From positions 124,001 to 188,000 of the forward strand of contig JAIWNE010000061.1 in NCBI GenBank assembly GCA_025331445.1: a stretch of DNA of 64,000 nt. The letters are read 5' to 3'. Source of the DNA: Blakeslea trispora. Its lineage: Eukaryota > Mucoromycota > Mucoromycetes > Mucorales > Choanephoraceae. The notes under the pieces were generated by a model. That model did no database searches. It worked only from the letters and a program-made list of their open reading frames with translations, and was not told the origin of the DNA. Of this stretch, positions 48,486 through 57,809 are shown in pieces. A program made the translations under genes and the position numbers. Positions within the stretch are counted from its first letter, which is position 1. Each line of letters begins with the position of its first letter.

Positions 48486-49430
48486 TCACGCTTCACGTGC
48501 GGCCAATACAACGCTTCTTGTACAGAAGGATGCTATTTTGTAATCGAAATCAGTGTTGGTGTGACTGATGGCTCCAGAGAAAGCAGGAAGAGTTTGTTGG
48601 AACAGCAAAGTTGTAATTCCGGGAATGGCAATAGCAAGGGCAGGCAGTTTGTCACGGCCACTTATACCACGGCCATTCCTAACAGACGGGCATTCAGGGT
48701 TCAAGCAGTGAAATACGCCTTTCATGTTTCTATACATTGTTTTGCCTTTCACTTGTATGAGCTGCTTTGGATGTTGAAGTTTGTTGAAGCAATAGACACA
48801 GGTTTACGGCGTGTTGTTTTAGTTGGTAATGCTGACTGTTGTGTAGCGGGCATGGCCATCTTGCTTCCAAGTACCACCATAGCGCAAGTGTCGTTCGATT
48901 CTGGAGCCAACACCCATACCTCTATCACCAATTATCACAACCAACTGCTTATGAGATGACTGGGGTTCTATTTTCTTTTTGCCTTCTCGATCTTTGACTG
49001 CTTCTACTTTAGGGTTCAATCAAAGACGTTCTCGAGCACAAATACGATCTTTTGACTTCTTCATAAATATTTCTCTTTTTATATCACCCTTCTTCATCAT
49101 GGTATTCTAGTAGAAGCTTCTCACCACATTCTTGTTGTCTTGCAAACATCTGTACGCATTTCAAACATTTTCTTCATTCTTAACAGTAGTGAAATTTCGG
49201 CGTGATAATGCTGTTTTTGCTTCAGCGACTTGCAGATTATTTTTCTTCATCAACGCCAACTCATGTCTATAATAAAAGTTTCTACTTGCAAAATCAACGT
49301 TTTCAGCCGAGACTGTCTTTGCTTCAGGCAATGGTTAGAAATCATTTACAATTTTCTCAGTCAAAGCACGGAAAGGTTGTAGAGCTTCAATTGATAGACA
49401 TATCGTTCAAGTGGAACAGGTACTGATTCT
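48486..49430 (-). pseudogene. Decayed TnpB/Fanzor-like nuclease gene (C-terminal part)
   Basis: On the minus strand a coding-like reading runs from about 49430 to the stop at 48486, broken by in-frame stops and at least one frame change. Readable blocks: ASRNFYYRHELALMKKN, KKSKDRICARERL, VVIIGDRGMGVGSRIERHLR, a zinc ribbon CVYC ... CLNPECP (CX2C, about 27 residues, CX4C) and finally GRDKLPALAIAI. The ribbon is preceded by a segment equivalent to the TSQ-C-x2-C of TnpB, and the RD after it matches the position of the last RuvC aspartate in TnpB/Fanzor proteins. In-frame stops interrupt it at TGA near 49014 and at two TAA codons near 48830 and 48816. No upstream start or ends of a carrier transposon were found. 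Confidence 0.5.
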
Positions 49431-49490
49431 GACATTTTTACAATACCGTTGTCCGTGCCTGAGAAAACGAAATCTTGAGAAATTTGTTGA

Positions 49491-49917
49491 TGTTATATTC
49501 TACGAATATAACAGGCACAAAATATAATAAAGTCTAAAGACGAGTAAAGTCGATTAGAACCAGAACGGCCAAAAAAGATAGATATGAATCTCATCCGCGT
49601 TTATTTCAAATATGTGCCTAGTATTTATACTTTTTACGATGACTGAGTAACAATCCTTAATTTAATTGAGTGACATGGATAATAGCTTATTTTTGGTGTA
49701 ATGGATAAAGAGTGAGTACCTCTTGTGTATAAACCATAATTCACTAATTGTGCTTCAATCCAAGTGTACTTGATACAAATGAAGTGTGATCCGATCTTTT
49801 ATTTTAGACTGAGTTTAGATGTCAATTAAGCTATAGCCAGTTATAACTGTAGAGCCGTGAGCACGTTTAGGTCTGTATTATAACTCAGATAGGGTAGAAT
49901 GTAGGCTGTATACAACA
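49491..49917 (-). mobile_element. Orphan LTR (family A), minus orientation, with polypurine tract
   Basis: 427 bp bounded by TG...CA, with inner reading TGTTATATTC at one end and GTATACAACA at the other. It is an inverted, diverged copy of the LTR at 57385-57809. A TATAAATA-like box reads on the minus strand, giving the orientation. Next to its high-coordinate end, on the minus strand, is CTTGGTGGGGGGCAA, a polypurine tract as expected just before a 3' LTR. The flanks do not show a matching 5-bp duplication, so this is the 3' LTR of an element whose body has been lost. Confidence 0.7.
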
Positions 49918-50062
49918 TTGCCCCCCACCAAGATAGGATCATCACTGAAATCTTTGTGAATTAAAGATGTTAAATGTCAGTTGTAGGATTAATGAATCTC
50001 CGAATCACATTAGAAGGTCAATAAAAAACTTGTGCGAAAAAACCCGGTGGGATAAAAAACTA
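49918..50062. other. Remnant between orphan LTR and LINE tail
   Basis: 145 bp, including the polypurine tract and perhaps the last bases of the lost retrotransposon body. No coding signal. Confidence 0.4.
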
Positions 50063-50076
50063 TTATTTTTTTTTTA
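50063..50076 (-). mobile_element. Poly(A) tail of the LINE, separated by the gypsy insertion
   Basis: A run of T with one leading A-rich break on the plus strand, i.e. poly(A) on the minus strand, directly next to the GGGG target site of the gypsy element. On the other side of that element (55911 onward, minus strand) the LINE 3' end shows TTTAAATAAAATTGG, which contains AATAAA. So the tail belongs to the LINE and the gypsy element sits between body and tail. Confidence 0.55.
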
Positions 50077-50080
50077 GGGG

Positions 50081-50362
50081 TGAAATCTATAATTTAGTGA
50101 CTTCCGTATTTTAGATGGATAATAGATAGCTTTATTTCATGTTAGTAAAATTTGAGTGATAATGTATAATTGAATAATCCTACTTTTTTTGTAGTTCCTT
50201 TGATAAGTATATAGTTGAGTAAAATAAAAATAAAAGAGATAAAGAAAAAAAAAGAAAAAAAGGATGGTAGTGAGATTAACTGAACATATTTATACTTATG
50301 TATAAGGATCAATGTAACTATTCTGTCTAAAATAAGAAGTCGGTCACTTTTGGCTTATTTCA
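50081..50362 (-). repeat. 3' LTR of the gypsy element
   Basis: Begins TGAAATC and ends TTATTTCA on the plus strand. The pol stop codon abuts it directly at 50363, so the polypurine tract (GGGAGGCGAAGA on the minus strand) lies within the last pol codons. Confidence 0.95.
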
Positions 50363-53300
50363 TTATCTTCGCCTCCCATGGTTGAAAGTTTTTTTGTTCT
50401 TGCGAGGAATAAACACTTTCAAACGGGCTGCATTCACTGCCCTTTTCAACTTTCTTCCTTTGTCGTCTATCAAAACATACGTATTCTTATGGTATCGACC
50501 AACCACCGTGAATATCTTGTCAATGTATGTAGAATCCAGTTTTGATTTTTTCGTATTCTTCACCATTAAGACCTGTGAGCCCAAAGGTATACCTTCTGGC
50601 ATGTCTTGATTGATTGGTCTTATTAGATGGATGTCTTCTTGATTCAGTTGTCTGTCTAGTAGTAAACAAAGTCGCTCCATTCCTAGTTTCATTCCGAGTT
50701 CTTGTAACGGGTCTTGATCAGGTATTTTGGGTGGTATGCCATACAAGGCTTCGTAGGGAGATATGCCCATTCTTTGGTGAACTTTGGTCCTATATGCATA
50801 AAGCATAGGAGGTAGCAAGGTATCCCAATTCCTGGAGTTGTTTTCTATCATTTTCTTGATACCCCGTACGATTGTACCATTCAGCTGCTCGACCTTGCCG
50901 TTGGTCTGCGGATGGTATGGAGCTGAAAATTGATGCTTGATTTTGACATAATCAACAAATTTCTGTACTTCTTCACTAGAGAAATGACTTCCATTGTCAG
51001 TCAAGATTTTGAAGGGTCCAAATTGACAAAATAGCTCTTCGTAAAGGAACTTCACCGTAGTATTTGAATCTGCAGCTTTGACGGCTTTTGCTATTGGCCA
51101 CCCCGAGTAGTATTCAACGGCCATAATAATATACTTATTCTTGCTGTCACTAACGGGTAAAGGACCAATATAATCCACTGCGAATCTCTCGAATAGCTTT
51201 TGCACAGGCACAGTACCGTCATTAGGTAATTTATTCGGCAAATAGGCGTGAATTTGACATTGCTTGCAAGATTTAACATAATCCTTGACTTCTTCATATG
51301 CCTTGGGCCACCAATAATGACTGTACAGTCGCTGCCAAGAGGCCTCCTGCCCAAAGTGGCCGTGACCATCATGAATTTCACGCAAGACATTATCTCTTTC
51401 TTTTATCTTGGGGATCTTGAGCCATTTTTCACCTATTCTCCTGAACATGTCTTGATTTTCATTAATTCTAAATCTTGTCGCAACCTGGCCAACTTTCGAA
51501 TTATCTTGATGACCGTTAGCGGCATTAATCAGACTTTCATATATCTTCTGTATATATTCTTCATAAACCGGTTCTAGAGGAAGTTCTACTAGCCAGGTGT
51601 CAAATAGATATTCCTCCGGTGACTCTAGATCTGATTTGGTCAAGTCATTTGGAGGGTAGCGGGACATGATATCCGCCACTACGTTCTGTTTACCAGGCAA
51701 ATGGTGAATCTTGAACCTATATTCTTGCACGGCGACGATCCATCTTTGAAGACGACTTCCTGGATCCGACTTAGTGAATAAGTAACGGACCGACGAGCTG
51801 TCAGTATACGCATCAAATTCTTTGTCCAGCAAGTACCTCCTAAGTCTAGAAAGCAAGAAAACAAAAGCCAGGCATTCCTTTTCCACCGTAGGATACTTCA
51901 TTTCAGCCGGTTTTAGTTTTCTGGATATGAAGCATACTGGTCGATCATCACCAGTATCCTCGTCTACTTGTACTAGCACACCTCCAATTCCGAGATCAGA
52001 AGCATCGCAGAATAGTTTGTACTTCGCATGAGGATTAGGATATTTGAGTTGGACCGCAGATACTATGCTTTCTTTCAGTAGTTCAAACGCTTTTTCTTCT
52101 TTGTCTGACCATACGAATGAGTTCCTTTTCTTCAAGACCTCATTCAGCGGGGCGGCGATATCAGTAAAGCAATTAATATGCCTTCTATAGAAACCCGCGA
52201 GAGAAACAAATGCACGTATATCTGATTTGTTGCAAGGCTTAGGAAAATCGACTATCTTTTTCACATTAGTTGGTGAGGGCCTAATGCCCGAGCCCGACAC
52301 CACGAACCCCAAGACTTCAACTTCTTTCTTAGCGATGGCACACTTAGAGGGATTGATAGTCATGTTCACCTGTCTCAATCTTTCCAATACTAATTTGAGA
52401 TGATCCAAATGATGTTCCCAGGATTTCGAATAGATTGTAATATCATCGATATATGTAGTTACAAACTTATTAAGAAAGTCTTGCATTGCTAAATATATAG
52501 CTCGAGAGAAGCACGCAGGACCGTTTACAATACCAAAGGGCATGACTACATACGAAAAACATCCCCATGGTGTTGCCATAGTCAGTTTCGGAATAGTATC
52601 CTCGTCCACTTTAGTTTGATTGAATCCCTTAAGAAGGTCTACCGTTGAAAACAAAGAGGATCCTTGGTATTCTTCCAATAAATGCTGCAGAGAAGGTAAT
52701 GGCCAGGGGTCCTTCTTAGTAATGGCGTTAAGGTCTTGAAACTGAACTACTAGTCTTCCTTCTTTGGTATTTTTCTTCCGGACATACATAGCTGGGAAAG
52801 CCCATCCTAGCGAAGAACTTCCATCCTTCTTTGGCAGATGCATAGTGGGGACTATTTGTCCATTTTTGAGCATTTTGGCAAGTTCAGCCTTTAGAGTCTC
52901 CAGTTCTGAATGAGACATGTACTTGTTTGGCTTCTTGAGAATGGGTTCATGATCTCCTGTATCTATATGCAGTTTGACTAGGTTCGTCTGCTTTAAATCC
53001 TTGTAGTCAACTCCAAAGACATCTAAATATTGCAAAAATAGATCCAGTAGTTGCTCCCTTTCTTCTTTGGTCAAATCTTCGCATTCTTCTACTCTTTTCT
53101 TCAGAAGCTCTGTCTTGACACTCTCAGAGGTAGGTTGATCTTCGATATCGTCTGCCAAATTCTCAATCTCTTGAACAGTTTCTGGAACAACCATAAATGT
53201 TTCTACTTCCTCAGGACAAGGTAGGATTAAGAACGTGTCATACCCAGATGAGCCCTCCGATTCTTCTTCTGAGCTATCATAGTCGTAATAATCCGACTGA

Positions 53301-54553
53301 CTGTCTTCAGTTTCTTGTGCGTTATCACTTAATCTGCTATTTTGTGATTCCAGTCTTTCAAATTTGCGGCTATCATGACGGAAGTGAACTTGTAAGGGTT
53401 CCATTCCTCGATCAGTCTTTATCAAAAAATGTAAAGTAGAGTAATCGACAGCTAATCCAAGAAGTTTCAGGCATTCGCTACCTAGCAACAGGTCATAAGG
53501 CGGTTTTTCAAACACCATGGGATTTATCTTCAGCAGCACCCCTTGTACCTCAACAACAATATCTCCCACTTCACCTAGCGACGCTATGGAGGCTCCGTCT
53601 GCCATTCTTGTACTTCCTGCGTCTCCTGTATTACGAATTTCAAGTCCCAATTCTCTAGCTAAGCGGGCACTGATGATTGACACATGAGATCCAGCATCAA
53701 GTATTCCATCGACCACTAACTTATTTTCTACGACAACCTCAGTACGTGGAGCACCTACACCGGATTGCGAACTTTGAGGCATCTGTCGAACCCTATTCGT
53801 ATGTTCGACCTGGTATGTTTCTTTTGGTACCGGCTGACGAGTACTTTTTCTTTTAGTCTTTTGAAAGATACGAGAACGCACACCCTTCAACTGCATGAAT
53901 TGCTCTATGGGTACTGGGATTTTGATCTTTAAAAATTCATCCGCTAATTCCAGATTTTCTTTAGGGATGGTGTTTCTTCTTTTACTACCATTCATCACTT
54001 GCATCGCCTTTTTCGGAGTGGACCCTTGCTTTTCATCGCCCGCAATTGGTTCCTGATTATGGTGTAACTTTCTTCTGACAGCCTGAGGTGTTGGTACTCT
54101 TTTACCACTTCTTGAGACACGAATTTCCTTTTCTGAGTCAGTTTGTGATCGTGGTCTTTTTTCAACAGAATACGTTTCCAAATGCAAGTCTTTATTAGAA
54201 TCATTTTGTTTCAACACTAAGTAAGTGTTTTGATTATTAGATTGATAATCAGGGCATTTCCAGAAGGCATGACTTCCATGTCGTCCTTTACATATTTTGC
54301 ATGGGTTTGGACAGCGGCTAGCAAGGTGCTCTTTCTCTTGACAATTGTAACAAACGCCCATTCTTGGAGCGGTACTGTTCTGGCCATTGACCACCAATAG
54401 GGAGAGACGATTCAAAGACTCAGTCAGTTCTTCAACCTTTAACTCCATATCTGTTTTATTAGCAGGTCTGTGGTTAGGATGCAACTTCTTGTCAGGTTTG
54501 CCACTCTTCTTGTTCTGCTGTGTTGGTATCATATCTGAAGCAATAATACTCAA
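50363..54553 (-). CDS. Ty3/gypsy pol polyprotein (with nucleocapsid zinc knuckle)
   Basis: 1396 codons without interruption. Near residue 68 is a CX2CX4HX4C zinc knuckle (CYNCQEKEHLASRC), normally at the end of gag. Then an aspartic protease (DGILDAGSHVSI, about 280-290), reverse transcriptase (PAMYVRKKNTKEGRLVVQFQDLN, FSTVDLLKGFNQ, catalytic TYIDDITIY at about 690), RNase H of the gypsy type (YKLFCDASDLGIGGVL ... AYTDSSSVRYLF), and integrase with the HHCC zinc finger (HDGHGHFGQEASWQRL ... CKQCQI) plus a catalytic core with ILTDNGSHF and HPQTNGKVEQLN. No chromodomain is seen at the C-terminus. The ORF opens with a non-ATG codon; the first ATG gives MIPTQQNKK, so expression may need splicing or recoding from gag. 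All catalytic motifs look intact. Confidence 0.95.
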   Translation of the reverse strand: MSIIASDMIPTQQNKKSGKPDKKLHPNHRPANKTDMELKVEELTESLNRLSLLVVNGQNSTAPRMGVCYNCQEKEHLASRCPNPCKICKGRHGSHAFWKCPDYQSNNQNTYLVLKQNDSNKDLHLETYSVEKRPRSQTDSEKEIRVSRSGKRVPTPQAVRRKLHHNQEPIAGDEKQGSTPKKAMQVMNGSKRRNTIPKENLELADEFLKIKIPVPIEQFMQLKGVRSRIFQKTKRKSTRQPVPKETYQVEHTNRVRQMPQSSQSGVGAPRTEVVVENKLVVDGILDAGSHVSIISARLARELGLEIRNTGDAGSTRMADGASIASLGEVGDIVVEVQGVLLKINPMVFEKPPYDLLLGSECLKLLGLAVDYSTLHFLIKTDRGMEPLQVHFRHDSRKFERLESQNSRLSDNAQETEDSQSDYYDYDSSEEESEGSSGYDTFLILPCPEEVETFMVVPETVQEIENLADDIEDQPTSESVKTELLKKRVEECEDLTKEEREQLLDLFLQYLDVFGVDYKDLKQTNLVKLHIDTGDHEPILKKPNKYMSHSELETLKAELAKMLKNGQIVPTMHLPKKDGSSSLGWAFPAMYVRKKNTKEGRLVVQFQDLNAITKKDPWPLPSLQHLLEEYQGSSLFSTVDLLKGFNQTKVDEDTIPKLTMATPWGCFSYVVMPFGIVNGPACFSRAIYLAMQDFLNKFVTTYIDDITIYSKSWEHHLDHLKLVLERLRQVNMTINPSKCAIAKKEVEVLGFVVSGSGIRPSPTNVKKIVDFPKPCNKSDIRAFVSLAGFYRRHINCFTDIAAPLNEVLKKRNSFVWSDKEEKAFELLKESIVSAVQLKYPNPHAKYKLFCDASDLGIGGVLVQVDEDTGDDRPVCFISRKLKPAEMKYPTVEKECLAFVFLLSRLRRYLLDKEFDAYTDSSSVRYLFTKSDPGSRLQRWIVAVQEYRFKIHHLPGKQNVVADIMSRYPPNDLTKSDLESPEEYLFDTWLVELPLEPVYEEYIQKIYESLINAANGHQDNSKVGQVATRFRINENQDMFRRIGEKWLKIPKIKERDNVLREIHDGHGHFGQEASWQRLYSHYWWPKAYEEVKDYVKSCKQCQIHAYLPNKLPNDGTVPVQKLFERFAVDYIGPLPVSDSKNKYIIMAVEYYSGWPIAKAVKAADSNTTVKFLYEELFCQFGPFKILTDNGSHFSSEEVQKFVDYVKIKHQFSAPYHPQTNGKVEQLNGTIVRGIKKMIENNSRNWDTLLPPMLYAYRTKVHQRMGISPYEALYGIPPKIPDQDPLQELGMKLGMERLCLLLDRQLNQEDIHLIRPINQDMPEGIPLGSQVLMVKNTKKSKLDSTYIDKIFTVVGRYHKNTYVLIDDKGRKLKRAVNAARLKVFIPRKNKKTFNHGRRR

Positions 54554-54810
54554 AAAGCATATTTAATATGCAATATTATAAGCTATTATTTCATACAGTT
54601 ACTTCTTATTTCTTTATTCAATAATTTTTTGTAAATTTATCTATTAGGAATAGCAAATATCAGCATAGATCAGTAAAGAGAATTATTAGATGACACACGT
54701 TCTTAACCATTGACATCCATAGAAGTATAATAGCATCAGATTCTGCATTATTATTCTTCTTCTATTTTATAATAAAGTCTACATTCTACAGATTATTCTT
54801 GTCCACATAA

Positions 54811-55475
54811 CTAATCTTTAAAAACTACTTTCACCATGCTGGATAATTTTGATTTCCTTGATAGTCTCTTTAGGTTCGCTTTTCCCTTCCGAGTCTTCTT
54901 CGTATCACTTAGTTCATATTCATCCGACTCCTCGAGTTCTTCTACCTCGTGCATCAATGCACTTTGTGCTGCGTCAAGAGTCTTAGGTAAGTTTTGTTTC
55001 ACCAACATTTTCAAGCCAGCAGGCCTAATGCCTTGTACAAATGTGTCCTTGAGTACAGATTCACTAATGGACTTCCATCATCTTTCCCAGCACGAGCTCT
55101 TTCAAATTGTGCTACCAGGCGATCGAATCTGTCAATGTAGTCCATGACGGATTCCCCATCCTTTCTCTTGATAGATAAAATCTTAGTCATCAAAGTGTTC
55201 AAATTAGTCTTATTTCTTGCAAAGCGTTCGATGAACTTGGTCTTGAATACATCCCATTCCGTGAATTTATGAACATAAAACCATCTTGAGATGAGTGATG
55301 AGCCAAAGTAGCCCGATAGAATCTTTAACTTGTCCTGATCCGTTACATTGATTACATTTAAACTTGCTTCTACTATTTCTAACCATTGGGCGAAATCGGC
55401 TTTTCTTTCCAATTCAGGGATCTTGATGATATTACTGGTGAGCAGAGTACTCATTCTTTGCTCCTTGTTGGACAT
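54811..55475 (-). pseudogene. Gypsy gag, split by a one-base frame change
   Basis: The first frame (55011-55475) starts with MSNKEQRMSTLL and carries a retrotransposon gag capsid-like fold (DFAQWLEIVEASLNV, WDVFKTKFIERFARN, MDYIDRFDRLVAQF). It ends at a stop at 55011. The sequence that continues the gag similarity lies in the overlapping frame 54811-55014 (MLVKQNLPKTLDAAQSALM), and the two are offset by one base near 55070. I see no classic slippery heptamer there, so a point indel is more likely than programmed frameshifting. About 260 bp without an open frame separate the second frame from pol. Confidence 0.7.
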
Positions 55476-55538
55476 CTTGAGTATGATTTGTACTGTTCAA
55501 GGTCCTTTCAAGTAAACTTTGAGGGTACAAAAAAACAA

Positions 55539-55702
55539 TGAAATCTATAATTTAGTGACTTCCGTATTTTAGATGGATAATAGATAGCTTTATTTCATGT
55601 TAGTAAAATTTGAGTGATAATGTATAATTGAATAATCCTACTTTTTTTGTAGTTCCTTTGATAAGTATATAGTTGAGTAAAATAAAAATAAAAGAGATAA
55701 AG

Positions 55703-55796
<94 letters not shown>

Positions 55797-55910
55797 AAAA
55801 AGAAAAAAAGGATGGTAGTGAGATTAACTGAACATATTTATACTTATGTATAAGGATCAATGTAACTATTCTGTCTAAAATAGGAAGTCGGTCACTTTTG
55901 GCTTATTTCA
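55539..55910 (-). repeat. 5' LTR of the gypsy element with expanded A-tract
   Basis: Same ends as the 3' LTR, but the internal A-rich stretch (about 55702-55808) is some 90 bp longer. Confidence 0.95.
55702..55808. repeat. Poly(A) tract inside the 5' LTR
   Basis: About 105 bp of nearly pure A with two G interruptions, where the other LTR has only about 17 bases. Read on the minus strand it makes a poly-Phe ORF that is not a gene. The exact length may be affected by sequencing or assembly. Confidence 0.9.
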
Positions 55911-57384
55911 GGGGAATAAATCCAATTTTATTTAAAGTCCTTTAAATGTCAAAATGAGGGAAAGAAAAGACTGGATATAATTAGTAAAGGAGGGTGAAGA
56001 GGAAACGAGGAACGGAATGTTAAAGATATCGTTGGCTATTGAGGTCTGTGAGGTGTCTGATGGAGGAAGAGGTGGCTGCTGCGGTAGTAAACCGTGTATT
56101 TTGAAATACAGATTGCCAGTGCACTTGCCAAATGCCGAGAAGAGTACAAGCAAATACCTGGTCTTGGGAGAGAGCTGAAAGAGGAAGCGAGGAATCGCGT
56201 AAGCTAGTGGTAGGTTCGAACCGATAAATAGAGCGGAGGATATGTGGGATGTCTGAAGGAACGAAGCGGATCAGAGGGTTAATGTACGTAGAAAGAATGT
56301 GAAGCCATACGGCAAATTTCGGGGGCATGAGAAAAGGAAATGGTCGATCGTGTCCTCGCTTGCAGAACAGATATAACAGATTGGGCTAGGAAAACTTGCT
56401 GGGATTCGACTATGAAGTATGGAGCGACAAGATATCCGACCATGGAGGAGTCGATACCAGATGGTGCGGGCCTGCAAAGGAATAAGGAAAGACCAGAAGG
56501 TGGACCATTGTGAAGGACGGAGCGGAGAGATAGAATGTTGTGGTGGAGGGCGAATGAGTAGTTTGAAGGAACGAATTGAAGACGTGGAGTGTTTATGGTG
56601 AGGAGTGAAGCGAATAAAACTGGTAATGAAGGGATGGAGGCTGGTAGCGGAGAAGTTGATAGATATGATTCGGGAAGCTGGGGTGAAGAGGCGACGAAAG
56701 AAAGGATGGATAGAAAGGGTGCCGGTCTGCAAAGCACGGTATGGTTGAAGAGCTAAAGTGCGGTGGCGAGTCCCATGGAAAGGAGGATGCCGAGGTTGGA
56801 TAGAGAGAGTGTGAGTGTCGAAGGTAAAGAGATCGGAGCAGAGGAGGGGTTCGATATTTAATGTGTGGAAAGGAAATTGGGATGAATGTGGCGAGGAAGA
56901 GGGGTAGGGGACTGTAGAGTCTGCAGAGGAAACAATTGTAGAGAGTGGTAAGGAGAGGTAGACGACAGGATCGAGACGACAATCATCCAAGGATTTAGGT
57001 ATACTATCTACGACCTGTATTAATGACGAGAGGATAAGAATGGGCGAAAGGGAAGGAGAGAGGCGGAATGGAAAGAATCGGGTCTGACGAATGGCGGGGA
57101 ACAAGAGGTAGTACTGAAAGCAGGGGATAACAGGCGAATGGTAATACCACTGAAAAGTACAGTAAAGAAAAAAGGAGGCGGATAGGAGATTGGAGGATGG
57201 GAGGGATTGAAGGAGGGGATAGGCCCAGCGCCATTGAAGGGCATGCTGTTGGGTTTCGATGCGAATGATCTGTAAGCCGCCATGTTTACGGGAAAGATAA
57301 AGAGTGTCTGCAGGGATAGGAGGATAAATGTTATGATTGATGAAGCGATTGCCTAAGCTTTGTAATTTGTGGATTTGTTGTTTT
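55911..57384 (-). mobile_element. LINE, 3' part (C-terminal domain and 3' end)
   Basis: Minus-strand reading frames (56271-57104) contain the C-terminal region of a non-LTR retrotransposon protein: WYRLLHGRISCRS, then the zinc-binding segment CYICSASEDTIDHFLFSCP found after the RT domain. This is GC- and purine-rich DNA unlike the AT-rich flanks. Frames overlap and shift several times, so the copy is defective. It is continuous with 57810 onward once the LTR at 57385-57809 is removed. Confidence 0.8.
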
Positions 57385-57809
57385 TGTTGTATACAGCCTA
57401 CATTCTACTCCATCTGAGACATTATCTAGATCTAAGCGGGTACCTAGTTACACGACCCTTCATTATTCATAGCCAGATTGACACTTAGCTCAGTCTAAAT
57501 AAAAGATCGGATCACACTTCATTTACATCAGGACACTTGGATCGAAACAATTGCGCCAATGGTAACCTTTGGTCAATGCGCAATAGGTATCAACCTTTAT
57601 CCAAAGCACTCGATTAGCTATCATCAATTGCACTCAGTTTAAATAAGGATTGCTACTCAGTTATCATGAAAGTATAAATAGAAGGCACATATTTGAAATA
57701 AACGCAGATCGGATTCATATCTATCTTTTGGCCGTTCAGGTTCTAATCACTTCTCTGTCTTACACTTTTTACTTGTTTTATTGTGCCTGTTACATTCTCG
57801 GATATAACA
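57385..57809 (+). mobile_element. Solo LTR (family A) inserted in the LINE
   Basis: 425 bp, TGTTGTATAC ... GATATAACA, flanked by a perfect 5-bp duplication GTTTT (57380-57384 and 57810-57814). It contains a TATAAATAG box on the plus strand at about 57674. It is the inverted homologue of the LTR at 49491-49917. A lone LTR with intact duplication means the body was removed by LTR-LTR recombination. Confidence 0.9.

Larger units (their letters stand above)
50081..55910 (-). mobile_element. Ty3/gypsy LTR retrotransposon, nearly intact and young
   Basis: LTRs at 50081-50362 (282 bp) and 55539-55910 (372 bp), both TG...CA, flanked by a 4-bp GGGG duplication (50077-50080 and 55911-55914). Apart from a long A-tract expansion in the second LTR the two LTRs differ, as far as I can read, by one base (A/G near 50335/55883). 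The element reads on the minus strand: gag (two frames) then a single pol ORF. No TGG-type tRNA primer site is seen right after the 5' LTR. The domain order protease-RT-RNase H-integrase places it in Ty3/gypsy (Metaviridae). Confidence 0.95.

Noticed and set aside
48561..48959. 132-codon plus-strand ORF
   Set aside because: Antisense to the zinc-ribbon nuclease relic, whose minus-strand reading has clear family motifs.
55600..55860. Poly-Phe ORF
   Set aside because: Translation of the poly(A) tract of the LTR on the opposite strand.
56205..56225. GGTTCGAACC as a tRNA T-loop
   Set aside because: A lone T-loop-like palindrome inside the LINE coding region; no matching A-box or cloverleaf.
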